Of a stretch of DNA of 64,000 nucleotides, positions 33,650 to 44,433 are shown one piece after another (position 1 is the stretch's first letter; every line of letters begins with the position of its first letter). Made by a program: the position numbers and the translations under genes. Source of the DNA: Natrinema pellirubrum DSM 15624 (GTDB taxonomy: Archaea; Halobacteriota; Halobacteria; Halobacteriales; Natrialbaceae). The DNA lies in assembly GCF_000230735.2 (NCBI RefSeq), contig NC_019962.1, forward strand, positions 1,116,001-1,180,000, in the 5' to 3' direction. The notes below the pieces were generated by a model. That model ran no database searches, was not told the origin of the DNA, and saw only the letters and a program-made list of their open reading frames with translations.

Positions 33650-34219
33650 CCGGTGGTTCGCAGCGGCCGCGCGGCGTCGGACGCGATGAGACACTACGGG
33701 CATGGTCCGTTACGCCGGGTCCGATATCTGCCCGGTCGATCCGGGTTCGTTTTTCGCGTTTCTGTCCGAGCCATCGAGATATCGGCCCGGGACTCGAGTT
33801 CTCGAGAGGATACTATTCGGCCACGATTCGCGTGCGCTGTTTTCGGGACGTGGCGAGTATCCGTCGAACCGGGCCGGTTCGAGGGGCGGACCGATCGATA
33901 CACGAGTCGTGGCCTCAGCTGCCCGCACGTGCTTCGGTAGTTCGAGCGGTAGTATAGAACGGGTAATGACTGCCTACGTATGCAGTACTCCGTAACCGAC
34001 CCATCGTCTGCAGTCTATCATGGAACCACCTGCACTAGTAATGTACTTTTACGTTCGACCAATAACCTTTAAGTAGACTCACTGAGAGGTGTCGACTGGA
34101 GAGATCGTAAGCAGCAATGGAAAAACACGACAGGAAGAAGTACAGGTTCAGAGACAGATGAACCGGCCTACACCCGATATGACGTGGGTAGCCAACGACG
34201 ACCGGTGGTCGCCACACCC
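33650..34219. other. Intergenic stretch with an orphan promoter-like site
   Basis: 570 bases without a supportable gene. CCTTTAAGTAG at about 34067-34077 is a good TATA-like box. Transcription from it would start near 34100, leaving a leader of about 120 nt to the small RHH gene at 34220. Confidence 0.4.
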
Positions 34220-34393
34220 ATGAGCGTCGAAATGACGGAGTCAGAGAACGGGGACAACACTACCCGTACGACGATCAAGATCGACGACGAAATCTGGCGG
34301 CGCGTCCGGTCGCAAGCGATCCGCGAAGACAGGCGGGTCTCGGAGGAACTCGAGCAGATCCTCCGAGAGTACTTCGACGAAGAGGAACCATGA
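34220..34393 (+). CDS. Ribbon-helix-helix (CopG/Arc) small regulator
   Basis: 57 residues. TRTTIKIDDEIWRRVRSQAI is the antiparallel strand plus first helix, and RRVSEELEQILREYFDEE the second helix of a ribbon-helix-helix DNA-binding domain. Such proteins act as dimers, often as antitoxin or autoregulatory repressors. No toxin gene follows; the next gene is the split surface protein, 130 bases downstream, which it might control. An alternative start is the ATG at 34232. Confidence 0.75.
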   Translation: MSVEMTESENGDNTTRTTIKIDDEIWRRVRSQAIREDRRVSEELEQILREYFDEEEP

Positions 34394-34952
34394 CGTATCG
34401 CACGCGAACTAACCAGACAATGAACGATTATACGGAGTATCTAATCAAAATGACAGATGGAACGGAATCGGCAGTATCGACCGACGACACGAGGGCGGCT
34501 AGGCCCCAACAGGTGATATCTCTATGAGTACGACACGCGAAAAGGTTCGCGCGACGGTTTTCGCGGCGCTGATGGTCATGTCGGTTGTGGCCATGTCCAC
34601 GGCGGTTGCGGGTTCGGCGGCAGCACTGGACACTGGCCCAGATATTTCCGTTGACAACACCGATCTCAACGGAATCAATACGACGAATGACGACACGACG
34701 TACACGATCGATGTCGCGATAAACGACGACATCACCTCTGCGGAGGTTGACGGGATCCGAGTTGACCTCGATGACTCGGGGGCATTTGGTGCCGACCAAC
34801 CAAATGCCAGTAGCGTGACCGCGAGTGACGTTTCCCTGTCAAACACCACCGTTGATGTTGATTCTGTCGACTCAACCTCGACTAACGGGGTTGCAACGGG
34901 AGAGGATAGTACCCTCGAGATTGCCCTCAACGGGACGGAATCCTACAGTAGC

Positions 34953-34960
34953 GGTGATGT
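34953..34960 (+). repeat. Target-site duplication, left copy
   Basis: GGTGATGT, repeated at 36092-36099, flanks the IS5-type element. Confidence 0.85.
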
Positions 34961-36091
34961 TGCTCTGTTGCAGCGTCGAATAGCACCAGTTTCAGCCTTG
35001 TTCTCGGCTGATTTCCGTGAGGCTTGTGGGGAATTGGACGCCGTCTTGCGATATGAGGTCGAAACGGCCGATCATACGGCAGTGTAAGAATCTTGCCAAA
35101 CAGCACGTGGATAACCCTGACGAACCCGCTGCGCCGGACGGCGCCAGCGGGTTCGCCGAGTGGACTCAGATCGCGTTTATCCTCTTGCATGCGGAACTCG
35201 ACAAAGATTTCCGAGAGACTGAAGCATGGTTCAATGACTCCAGAGCCATCCGTGAAGAGCTTAACATCGACAAATCGCCGGATCACACCACGCTCTGTCG
35301 ATGGGAGCAACAGGTCGACATGCGTGAACTCCGCAGCCTGCTCCGCCGCAGTGCGGAGCAGGCTGGCTGGTCGGGAACAGCAGCAATCGACGCCAGTGGC
35401 TTCCAGCGAGATCAAACCAGCTATCATTACCGGAATCGTGCTGGCTTCTCGTTTCACAAGCTGAAGACAACGATTTTGGTCGATACAGAGTCACTGGCGA
35501 TCAAAGACGTTCATTTCACGACGAAGCGCAAGTGGGACGGACACATCGGCTTGCAGGTCTATCGGCGCAACGCCGAAGACCTGCAAGAGTTCCTTGCAGA
35601 TGCGAACTATTCGTGGTCAGATCTCAGAGAGGAGTGTCGCGCTGGCGCGACACGACCGCTAATCAAACACAGGGAGCACAATGCGCTGAAGAAAGCGCAT
35701 AACGCTCGGATGGACGAAGATCTGTACCATCAGCGGACACTGAGTGAGACTGCGTTCTCACTGCTGAAGGATGACGGTGAGAAGTTACGCTCTCGGAGCT
35801 GGCACGGCCAGTTCCGAGAGCTCACGCGCAAGTGTATCGTGCATAACCTATCGCAGGCGGCGAGTTAGGGCTCGCCGCCTGCTCTCTTTCTCTGGACGTA
35901 TCCGCCAGAGACATCGCCGTCATCCACGTACGGGTTCTCACAAAGTGACCTAATTCTGATGGTTGCAGAATCAACGAACTGTACTCCTCCCACATCATCC
36001 AGATCTCAAAACCATCAGTACAGGAGTTCTAACGCCACCTGCCTGAATGTCAAAGTTTCAATACTGCCGCCGTCTTGCGTTCAACAGAGCA
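34961..36091 (+). mobile_element. IS5-type (ISH-like) insertion sequence, 1131 bp
   Basis: Terminal inverted repeats start TGCTCTGTTG at the left end; the right end reads CAACAGAGCA on the plus strand. There is an 8-bp target duplication GGTGATGT on both sides and one transposase gene inside. Perfect duplications and an intact transposase indicate a recent insertion into the surface protein gene. Confidence 0.9.
35053..35868 (+). CDS. IS5-family transposase
   Basis: 271 residues from ATG MRSKRPIIRQCKNLAKQ (a GTG at 35017 is possible). It has a DDE-type catalytic domain: first Asp in TAAIDASGFQRDQ, the second probably in TTILVDTESLAIKD or LADANYSW, and Glu in RTLSETAFSLLKDDG. Between these lies YHYRNRAGFSFHKLKTTILV, typical of halobacterial IS5 elements. 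Intact and therefore possibly active. Inserted in the same direction as the host gene. Confidence 0.9.
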   Translation: MRSKRPIIRQCKNLAKQHVDNPDEPAAPDGASGFAEWTQIAFILLHAELDKDFRETEAWFNDSRAIREELNIDKSPDHTTLCRWEQQVDMRELRSLLRRSAEQAGWSGTAAIDASGFQRDQTSYHYRNRAGFSFHKLKTTILVDTESLAIKDVHFTTKRKWDGHIGLQVYRRNAEDLQEFLADANYSWSDLREECRAGATRPLIKHREHNALKKAHNARMDEDLYHQRTLSETAFSLLKDDGEKLRSRSWHGQFRELTRKCIVHNLSQAAS

Positions 36092-36099
36092 GGTGATGT
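36092..36099 (+). repeat. Target-site duplication, right copy
   Basis: GGTGATGT, the second copy, after which the host frame continues with CCTAACG. Confidence 0.85.
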
Positions 36100-39000
36100 C
36101 CTAACGATCGAACTACAAGGCGTCAATAATCCGGAAGAAGCTGGTACCGGCGATGTTACGGTTCAGCTCACTGACGATGTGACCGCAGATCCGAGAACTA
36201 ACAGTGTTCGGGCTACCGGCGGTAGCTACGACATCGAATCCTCGGACATCGAATCCTCGCTTAACGCAGACCTCACCGTGCCGAAGGCGGCTCCGTACGG
36301 CAGTGAGATCACGGCAACAGCAACCTTCGAGAACAATGGTGAGTCCGATGTTGCTGCCGAAAACATTGTGATTGATGGGTCGGCCTGGTCTGCAGGCGAG
36401 ATCGATAACCTATCGGATCAAACAATCGCCAGCGGAGAGAACGTCACACTCGAAACGACGTTCAACACTAACACTCTTACCGATGAGGATGATACCGCGT
36501 CGCAAACCAACGACATTGTAGCTTCAATCGAGGACCAGAACTCTCTGGATGCTACGTCCGCATCGCAGGGCCTCACTGTCGGTACTTCCGACAGTGGTGC
36601 GGTTGAAGTTGAAGTCACTGACACGAACAACAACCCTGTCAACAACGTTAACGTTACTCTGTATCAGGGTAGTCAGGGTTCGGACAACATCATTGCAACC
36701 GGAAATACTGGCGACGACGACTTCCTGCGCTTTGACGGCAGTTCCGATGGTATCGACGGCGGCCTTGCAGTCGGTGCCTCCGGAAGTGCTGAAGAGTACG
36801 TCGTGAAAGCTCAGAAGGAAGGGTTCGAAGCGTCCACTCGTAGTGCACACCTCGACACGAACAACGTCGAAGAGAAGGTGTCCCCGTCGCTTCAGCGGAT
36901 CATCACACCGGACGACATCGACGTTTCGTTCGAGCCGAGCCAGAGCGTCGGTATCGAAAACGAGATCACCGCGACGGTCTCGGTGACCACCGACGACAAA
37001 CAGGCCGGCAATGGACTGCCGATCGAAGACACGCCTGTTGCAGTGAGCTACACCGACGACAACGGTGCTGACAGCATCGATTACGTTGCGCCGAACGGGA
37101 TGACCACCGACGAGAAGGGTGAAGTCGAATTCACCTTCAGCGTCACTCCTGGTACGGACTTCGATGACATCGAATCGGTCGTCGCTACGGACGATCTCGT
37201 CTTCGAAGCGACCGACGGTAATGACGTAACCACCGCCGAGAACAGCATCGAATTCGTCCCGGACATCGGTGACACCGGTACGATCTCCGGTACGATCACC
37301 AAGGTCAGCGAGGACCAGCAGCTCGGTGTCCAGAGCAACCTCGATAGCCCCGAAGGGGTTCCGGTCTACGCCGTCGATCAGGACGACGTTGAGGACAACA
37401 CCGAAACCCTCGCGGATGGCGACGATCTCAACGTCACCGTTCCGGCCGAGCTGAGTGACGATTACAGTACGGACTTCACTGACGTTCGCTTCAGCGAAGG
37501 CGACATCTTCCGCGTCGTTACCTTCGACGAGAACGGCGACGCGGTTCCGCGCGACCCGCGATCCGACTACCTGACGACGACGAGTGCCAATAGCTCGAAC
37601 CTCGAACTCGTCCAGAACGAGTCCGTGCCTGGTGTCCAGATCCACCAGACAAACATGGATCGAGCAGACGACGATATCGAGTTCACGTTCCTCGAATCGG
37701 GCAACTTCACCGTCCAGCAACAGGTTACCTACACCAACGACACGGAGGGCGCTGACGATGTCGAAACTCAATTCAAGAACGTGAGTACGACTACGGCCGG
37801 TACTACTGATGATCTCGTCGAGATCGGCGACACCGAGAGCATCACGTACTCCGACATCGCGGATCGATTCGACGAGGAACGCGCAGTTCCGAACGACACG
37901 ACGACTGCTACCGGTGACTTCATGCTCCTGAACCTGCCGACGGATCAGGACGGTACGCAGGAGTACACCGTGATTGCCGGCCAAGGTGCTGCTGCGGATG
38001 GTGAAGACCAGTTTGGCTTCGCCAACTTCGCCGGCTTCGAGACGGACGTTCCGGTCGAACCGAACGCTGACGACACCGCTCAGCAGCAGAACGTCGACCT
38101 GAGCGTTCAGGAATTCACGCCCGTTACCGACTACAACTACAACCTTGACGTGACGGTCGAAGACGGCCAGAAGTTCGCCGAAGCGCCGGTCGATGAGCCG
38201 GTCGCCGTCGAAGTGACGGCTACCCGAAGCGAAGTCGGCTCCAACGCCGACCCGCAGCCTGCGACTGGCATCGACATCGACCTCGACGCACTCAATAACA
38301 ACATCGGCGACTTCGCACAGACGAGTGTGACGACCGACGCCGAGGGCGTCGCCACCACGACGTTCACCGGTGACAGCCCGCAGGTCGGCTCGACCAACAT
38401 CACCGCAACCTTCGACTCCGGTGAAGAGGTCTACACGACCGAAGGCAACGAACAGGCGACCGTCGACATCTTCCAGGATGCACAGATCACTGGCGACGTT
38501 GTCACCGACAAGACGCCCAGTAACAACCTGCCCGATGCCGACGTGACGCTCTCCGTCAAGAACGAAACTGACGGTCTCGAAGAGCTGGCAACCACCCAAG
38601 CAGGTCCCGGAGGATCGTTCTCCTTCACGGGTGAGGATGGTGTCCGCTCCGGCCTCAACTACACTGTCGAGGCCACCTACGAAGACGAGGAAGGTAACGA
38701 AGGAACTGGTTTCGCACAGCTGACTGAGATCCCCGGCGGGACGACGAACGCTGACATCGTCATCGAAGACGTTGTCGCGCCCGAAGGGTTCGATATCCAA
38801 GACGGCAGCCTCCAGGCCCCAGCTAACGCAGCCCCTGGTGAGGAGATCGAAGTCGCAGCGAACATCACGAACACCGCAGGCGAGGAAGCGACCAGCTCCG
38901 TCACGTTCGTCTTCGACGGTGAAGAGGTAGACAGCCAGGAAGTCACCCTCGGAGCCGGCGAGACTGACGAAGTCAGCTTCGATATCACCGTGCCTGATGT

Positions 39001-39229
39001 CGAGGATGGCGAGTACGAACACGGCATCGAAACCGATGTCGACGCTGCCTCCGCTACGCTGAACGTTACCACCGACGATGACGACAACGAATCGTCGACT
39101 GCCGATGACTACCGAGTTGACGGCGAGTTCACCGATCAGAGCGTCTTCGACGCTGTCAAGGACTGGCGCAGTGGTGCCATCGACGAATTTGTCGTCTTCG
39201 ACGTCATCGACGGCTTCCGGAACAACTAA

Positions 39230-39679
39230 CGCGGTTCCAACCAACTGACTCGCTCACACCCCGAACTACCGATCCAGTTCGGATCGGCTCTGTTGCGATT
39301 CCATTTTTGGCTGGCGTACCCCCGATACAATCACTACGGCACAATCGTCGTGACCGCTCGATTAACAACGGTTATCGAACGAAACTGACTTACGGGGGTT
39401 CTAAAGGCGATAAATAGACAGTTCTCTCCATAGGGTCAGACACTGATATTCGGTGGTTCGGCGACGAATACATAAGATAAATCGCTAATTCGGGCCACTA
39501 CAGGGATAGCATAGACCTTGTCACGGCGGTTGCTGTGTCTGAAATCGATTTTCGGTCGTGGCCGGAGAAAACGGACGACTGTCACACCTTGTGTGGGACC
39601 CATACGACGGACCAACCGAGAGACAGTCGTGGGATACCTTCCGAAAGATATTCTTAGTAATAGTGTATAAACAGGAGAA
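39230..39679. other. Intergenic stretch before the subtilase gene
   Basis: 450 bases, AT-richer than average, without a supportable gene. TTCTTAGTA centred near 39655 is a TATA-like box about 25 bases before the subtilase ATG. GGAG at 39673-39676 could act as a ribosome-binding site. Confidence 0.4.
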
Positions 39680-41626
39680 ATGAAACTCACGGCAAAATGG
39701 GTCTTCTGTATTCTGATAGCAACCGCGTTCGTTGCAACATCGATTACGATCGGTGTTCTGTTTGTGAGTGGATCAGTTGCCGCCGAAACACCGAACGCGA
39801 CTACGAACGAGACTATCGTTCATCCCGAAGTTGCCGACACTGGTACCGGCGAGACTCAAGAAGTGCTCGTCCACTTCGAATCAGATACCAATACGACAAC
39901 CGTTCAGTCAGCGGCAGAGCCGGCATCGCTCCTCAAGCAGAATGCCGCCGCGGCCCAGAATCCGTTTCTCGAACAGGCTCGGCGGACCGCCGGCATTACG
40001 GTGAAGCGGACCTTCTGGATTACGAACAGTGCACTCGTTACCGTCGACACTACCGAAACGTCTGTCGAAGCGGTTGCGGCGATGGAGGGCGTTACCAAGA
40101 TCACGCCGAACTTTCAGGTGCAGACGCTTGACTCGGCAACGAAACCGAACGCGGGTCCAACCCGAACCGCGGTCGAAACACCGGTAGCGGCTGATTCACC
40201 GAGCGGCCAGACAAACGAACCAGCATCTACTCCGACTGCGACATACGGACTCGAACAGATCGACGCACCGAACGTGTGGACCGACTTCGATACGCGTGGT
40301 GACGGCGTTCGAGTTGCGGTTTTGGATACCGGTGTTGATACCTCCCACCCCGACATCGATCTAGCCGAGGAGAACGGCTGGGCAGATTTCGATTTGAGTG
40401 GCAATCGACGGTTTACGGAACCAAACGATTACGACCCAGACGGTCACGGTACCCACGTCACCGGGACGATCGCCGGCGGTAACGCTAGTGGACACTCTAT
40501 CGGAGTCGCGCCTGATGCGAAGATCATGCATGGAGCGGTCGCAACGGAGAACTGCGAGACAGGGTGCCAAGTGAAATTTGCGCAAATGCTGGCCGGCCTA
40601 GAGTGGGCCATTCAGAACGATGCAGATGTCCTGAGTATGAGCCTTGGCGGATCCGGCTACAGGCAGGAGTTTATTGAGCCGATACGTACCGCACAGTCTG
40701 AGGGGATAGTGGTCGTCGCGGCGTCCGGGAATCAGGGGCCCGGGACAAGTACATCGCCGGGAAACAGCTACGATGCCATCGCTGTGGGAGCGACTGATCG
40801 ATATGAGTCCGTTACGTCCTTTTCGTCGGGCGAAACGATCGACACCGAACGAGCGTGGGGAGAGGATGCGCCGGACGACTGGCCGGACGAGTATGTCGTC
40901 CCGGATGTTGTCGCACCAGGTGCTTCCGTTACGAGTGCCGAACCCGGTGGGGAATACGGACAGATGTCCGGGACGTCGATGGCGACGCCTCATGTCGCCG
41001 GCGTTGTAGCACTGCTGCAGTCGTCGACTGACGACCGTCTGTCTCCAGCCGAGATTAACAATGCCTTGACCGAAACCAGTCGAACGCCATCCGGCACATC
41101 CGAGCAACAGGACACCCGGTATGGACACGGAATCGTGGATGCACACTCTGTAGTCGTAAGCGTTAGAGAGCCACTCAATATTGAGACTAACGTCAAAGAG
41201 GTTGAGGTAAAAACGACTGAAACGAATATCACTATCTTCGTCACCGGTAGCGATGGAAACGCACCGAGCGGACAGGACGGTGCAACTAATCTCGTCAATG
41301 CGACGGTCGCTATCTCTGGACCGAACGTTGACAACGAAACCACGATCGACAGTGGTGCCGCGACCTTCTCAGTCCGTCCCGATCAGAAAGGAACGATCAC
41401 GGCCGAGGTAACTGCTTACAACCGAAGTAACGGAACCCACCATAAAGTCGGTCCAAAAACCGTCGAAGTAACCGTCAATGACGACAATACGAGCGCCGAT
41501 GACTACATGATTGACGGCAAATACACCAACCAGAGCATCTTTGCCGCTATGGCCGACTGGCGTAACGACGACCTCGATACAACTGTCGTGTTCAACATCA
41601 TCGAACGCTGGCGGACCGGCAGCTAA
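39680..41626 (+). CDS. Secreted subtilisin-like serine protease (S8 family)
   Basis: 648 residues. The signal peptide or anchor helix lies at residues 8-35, ending SGSVAAE. An inhibitor-I9-like prodomain follows, including SALVTVDTTETSVEAVAAMEG. The catalytic domain has Asp in VAVLDTGVDTSHPD, His in DGHGTHVTGT and Ser in MSGTSMATPHVAG; the oxyanion Asn is in AASGNQGP. After the protease come an Ig-like beta domain and the module DDYMIDGKYTNQSIF to TVVFNIIERWRTG, shared with the genes on either side. The shared module suggests it is held at the cell surface with them, where it could process or turn over surface proteins. Confidence 0.93.
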   Translation: MKLTAKWVFCILIATAFVATSITIGVLFVSGSVAAETPNATTNETIVHPEVADTGTGETQEVLVHFESDTNTTTVQSAAEPASLLKQNAAAAQNPFLEQARRTAGITVKRTFWITNSALVTVDTTETSVEAVAAMEGVTKITPNFQVQTLDSATKPNAGPTRTAVETPVAADSPSGQTNEPASTPTATYGLEQIDAPNVWTDFDTRGDGVRVAVLDTGVDTSHPDIDLAEENGWADFDLSGNRRFTEPNDYDPDGHGTHVTGTIAGGNASGHSIGVAPDAKIMHGAVATENCETGCQVKFAQMLAGLEWAIQNDADVLSMSLGGSGYRQEFIEPIRTAQSEGIVVVAASGNQGPGTSTSPGNSYDAIAVGATDRYESVTSFSSGETIDTERAWGEDAPDDWPDEYVVPDVVAPGASVTSAEPGGEYGQMSGTSMATPHVAGVVALLQSSTDDRLSPAEINNALTETSRTPSGTSEQQDTRYGHGIVDAHSVVVSVREPLNIETNVKEVEVKTTETNITIFVTGSDGNAPSGQDGATNLVNATVAISGPNVDNETTIDSGAATFSVRPDQKGTITAEVTAYNRSNGTHHKVGPKTVEVTVNDDNTSADDYMIDGKYTNQSIFAAMADWRNDDLDTTVVFNIIERWRTGS

Positions 41627-41928
41627 CGATCACTGACGCAACCAGCGATCCATCGCGGATCAGTCCGTAACCGGTTTTGATTGTCGTTCCCGGTTTTCGA
41701 TACACGATACCGGCTCGATTCAGTTGCTCGTACTAATCCCGACGTGGGACGACAAACGACCACTGGAATGTGCCTTTCCCTGTCTTAGCTTGTCACCGTA
41801 ATCCTCACGAACGACGGTCAGCGGCGGTCCCAACCGGAGAAACGGATGTCGAGTGATACTGATCGGAAAGACCAATGTGAACCAGATCTACCAAGGGATT
41901 TATTGACTGTTGTGAGGATTTGATATTC
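41627..41928. other. Intergenic stretch before the second split secreted gene
   Basis: 302 bases with no gene. GATTTATTG at 41897-41905 is a TATA box centred 27 bases before the ATG at 41929, so that gene was leaderless. Confidence 0.5.
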
Positions 41929-42249
41929 ATGCGAAACCGAATGCGAACGGTCGGAATCATATTTGTTGGACTCCTCGTATTGATAGGGGGACTCGCGATT
42001 ACCGGTACGGCACAGGAACGTGGAATCGATGCTGACCGTTCGATCGGAAGCACCGAGGTAGCGCCTGGGGAAACGACGTCAGTAACGGTGAGCGTATCAA
42101 CATCGGAAGCGCAGTCGATCGACATAGTCGATTCGTTCTCACCTGCGTTCGGTAACGTTCAGGTCGTCAATAGTGAAGGTGGATTCGCTTCCGCGAAGGA
42201 CGACGAAGTGATCTCAACGTGGGAATCGGCCGATGCCGTGACCCTGACT

Positions 42250-42258
42250 TATGACGTT
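42250..42258 (+). repeat. Target-site duplication of the outer element, left copy
   Basis: TATGACGTT, repeated at 44425-44433 (8 or 9 bp; the first T may be chance). Confidence 0.8.
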
Positions 42259-43067
42259 CGCTCTTGTGTAGCACTTTGTTGATCTCACAGCGTAGCTTTG
42301 ATAGCGTGTTTGAGCGCTTCTCTTCCCGGTTTCCGCAGTAGTTTTCGTCGAAGCTGGAACGCTCGGAGATACTGTGTGAGCTTATCTTTTGAGACGCCTC
42401 GATGAGGCGAGAGCCACGGTCGCAGCAGCGATCCGTGGCTCTCGCAGGTATTGACGTGGACATCTTCATCCGCGTATTCGCCGTCGCCGTGGACGACGTA
42501 TTCGCGCTCGAATGCGTCGTCCTCGTTGAGTGGGTCGTAGACACGAAATCCGTCGGTGTAGACGGTCAGTGGCTCCTTCTCGCGGTTTGCGAGAAGGAGC
42601 CGAACCGTTGATTCGTCGGCGGATTTCGCGGGGATCACGTACCGATTGTCGGTGCCGCGATCGACGATCGTGAACACCGGCGGTTTGTCCTGATCGTACG
42701 ATCCTCGTCCACGCGTGGACAGGCCACGCGAGCGCGACCGAGCGTCGCGCTCGCGGCCTTTCAGCCCTGCAGAAACGTAGACTTCGTCGATTTCAACGGG
42801 ACCGACGAGGTCGATCGAAGGCGCGTCGAGCGCCTTCGTGAAGCGCTCGACGCGCTGGTAAATCGTTTTGTACTGAACGTCGATTTCTAGCTGAAGTTGG
42901 CGAAGACTCGTGTTAAACCGGAGAAACGCGTAAATCGAGAACAGCCACTTTCTGAGTGCAACCTTCGAATGGGCGAAAATCGTGCCGGTCTTGTCGTTGA
43001 ATGTGCGGTCGCAATTCTTACAGAGATAGCGCTGAAAGTTCCCATAGCTGCCGTTCTTGACCGTATA

Positions 43068-44227
43068 GTGATTCGGGAAAGTTATTGAGTAGAAGTATCT
43101 CTTTAGTGTAGTGACTGGTCGAGAGAAGAAAATCGTGCGACACCTGAGTGAAGAAGATCTGGATCGTCTTCTCGGCGAGGCAGACGATCAGAAGGAATTC
43201 GAACGCCTCGTGTTCATCAAACGGCTGTACAAGGGTGCCACGCTGAAGGAAGCCGCCGACGACGTCGGGAAATCTGAGGGCACCGCCACGAACTGGGTTA
43301 ACCGCTGGAACGAAGGAGGTCTCGGCAAACTCACTCCGAACTTCGGGGGCGGTCGGCCCCCGAAGCTCGACGAAGACCAACAAGACGAACTCATCGATCG
43401 ACTACGTGAGGGACAACCGTGGAAAAAACAGGAGATTCAGCACCTTCTCGACGAGGAGTTCGACGTCGAATATCATCCACACTACCTCCCAACGTTCCTA
43501 CACAATCTCGGCCTTTCCTACGCCATTCCTCGGACAAAACGGCCTGATCGACCCGACAACGCCGAAGAGATCCTCGACGAACGCGTTGAGTACGCGTTCG
43601 ACGAGGATGCTCACGACCAGCCACATAATAAGCGCGAGAGTGACGACGATGACGACGAAGAGAAGTGGCGTACCGATGAGGATATCTGCACTGATGGCGG
43701 GACTGTGGTGGGATTTTTCGATGTCTCGCATCCACAACCATGGGACAACTCTCAGCGACTGTATACGGTCGATGAACCACATATCACTCGGCCGCTGGTG
43801 AAAATCGATACACCAGCGGCCGGGTTCTATGCGCTCAACGGAGAGAGCGTGCTGTCGTTCCCACCGAACCAGGAGAAAGAACAAATCTGTGGGTGTTTCG
43901 AGGAGATCCGCGAGCAGAATCCCGGCAAGCGGATTCTGCTCGTGTTGGATAACTTTTCGTCACACGTCTGCAAGCACACGCGCAAGCGTGCTCATGAACT
44001 CGGGATTGATCTGGTGTTCCTTCCGGTTGGTTCCCCGGACCTCAACCCAATCGAACCTGTCTGGAAGAGTCTCAAGTGGGAGTCTTCGCCGTTGATTGTT
44101 AACGGCGAAGACGAGTACCGGAGACTCCTTGACGAACTGTTCGACCAACTGACCGAGAAACTGAGTTTCGCTGCATCGTGGATTGACAATCACCTCAGTG
44201 GATTTCTCAATAAGATTTGCTAATCAC
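43068..44227 (+). mobile_element. IS630-type insertion sequence, 1160 bp, nested
   Basis: Flanked by the TA duplication typical of IS630/Tc1 elements (43066-43067 and 44228-44229). Inverted ends are GTGATTCGGGAAAGTTATTG at the left and, on the opposite strand at the right, GTGATTAGCAAATCTTATTG. One intact transposase gene. It lies inside the IS1595-type transposase gene, so it arrived later. Confidence 0.88.
43111..44223 (+). CDS. IS630-family transposase
   Basis: 370 residues from GTG (MTGREKKIVRHLSEEDL). An N-terminal helix-turn-helix (GATLKEAADDVGKSEGTATN) and a second one (WKKQEIQHLLDEEFDVEYHP) precede a DDE domain. Catalytic Asp lies in VGFFDVSHPQP, Asp in ILLVLDNFSSHVC and Glu in SPDLNPIEPVWKSLKW. 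Thirty-odd acidic residues (ESDDDDDEEKW) before the first Asp are probably a haloadaptive insert. The frame is intact. Confidence 0.9.
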   Translation: MTGREKKIVRHLSEEDLDRLLGEADDQKEFERLVFIKRLYKGATLKEAADDVGKSEGTATNWVNRWNEGGLGKLTPNFGGGRPPKLDEDQQDELIDRLREGQPWKKQEIQHLLDEEFDVEYHPHYLPTFLHNLGLSYAIPRTKRPDRPDNAEEILDERVEYAFDEDAHDQPHNKRESDDDDDEEKWRTDEDICTDGGTVVGFFDVSHPQPWDNSQRLYTVDEPHITRPLVKIDTPAAGFYALNGESVLSFPPNQEKEQICGCFEEIREQNPGKRILLVLDNFSSHVCKHTRKRAHELGIDLVFLPVGSPDLNPIEPVWKSLKWESSPLIVNGEDEYRRLLDELFDQLTEKLSFAASWIDNHLSGFLNKIC

Positions 44228-44424
44228 TATCGGTCAGAACGGCAGCGAGGGCAAGTAACACCGTTACGCCAGCGAACCTGCTCCAACAGGTCCGCTGCGA
44301 CCGATTCCGACCCAAACACATCTAGCGGAATCATGCCTAACGGACACCGCTGACGCGGTGTCCTTGCTCTCTTCGATTCGACAGCGACAGCTAAGCGGCG
44401 TCAACAATCTCCTACAGAAGAGCG

Positions 44425-44433
44425 TATGACGTT
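44425..44433 (+). repeat. Target-site duplication of the outer element, right copy
   Basis: TATGACGTT, after which the host frame resumes with ACTGTCCCG. Confidence 0.8.

Larger units (their letters stand above)
34524..39229 (+). pseudogene. Large surface protein gene split by an insertion element
   Basis: Removing the insertion (34961-36091) and one copy of its 8-bp target repeat restores a single frame: 34524-34960 joined to 36100-39229, 1188 residues. It has a signal peptide (MSTTREKVRATVFAALMVMS ending AGSAAA), an acidic Asn-X-Ser/Thr-rich chain of Ig-like repeats, and domains resembling CarboxypepD_reg (GDTGTISGTI, AQITGDVVTDKTP) and CARDB (PGEEIEVAANITNT). The C-terminal module reads SVFDAVKDWRSG and FVVFDVIDGFRN. 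As it stands the 5' part encodes a 187-aa exported fragment and the 3' part a 1060-codon frame lacking a signal peptide. It was probably an S-layer-associated glycoprotein. Confidence 0.85.
42285..44334 (-). pseudogene. IS1595-family transposase split by an IS630-type element
   Basis: Minus strand. The ATG at 44334 opens MIPLDVFGSESVAADLLEQV, then CPRCRSDR at 44230. After removing the inner element and one TA, the frame continues YTVKNGSYGNFQRYLCKNC (a two-CxxC zinc ribbon), EIDEVYVSAGLKGRERDARS (catalytic Asp region) and PLTVYTDGFRVYD, and ends at 42285, 295 residues in all. This is the ISXO2-like DDE domain with N-terminal zinc ribbon of the IS1595 family. It is inactive in this copy because of the inner insertion. 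Confidence 0.85.
42259..44424 (-). mobile_element. IS1595-type (ISXO2/ISH4-like) element interrupted by another element
   Basis: Inverted ends: left CGCTCTTGTGTAGCACTTTG, right end on the other strand CGCTCTTCTGTAGGAGATTG, followed in both by TTGA. They match at most positions over about 25 bp. Without the inner element and its TA duplication the element is 1004 bp. It carries a single transposase on the minus strand. Confidence 0.85.

Noticed and set aside
36524-39244. Open frame of about 900 codons antisense to the split surface protein
   Set aside because: It is the mirror of a strongly GAC/GTC/ACC-biased gene, has no domain character and no promoter, and the sense strand codes for the clear surface protein.
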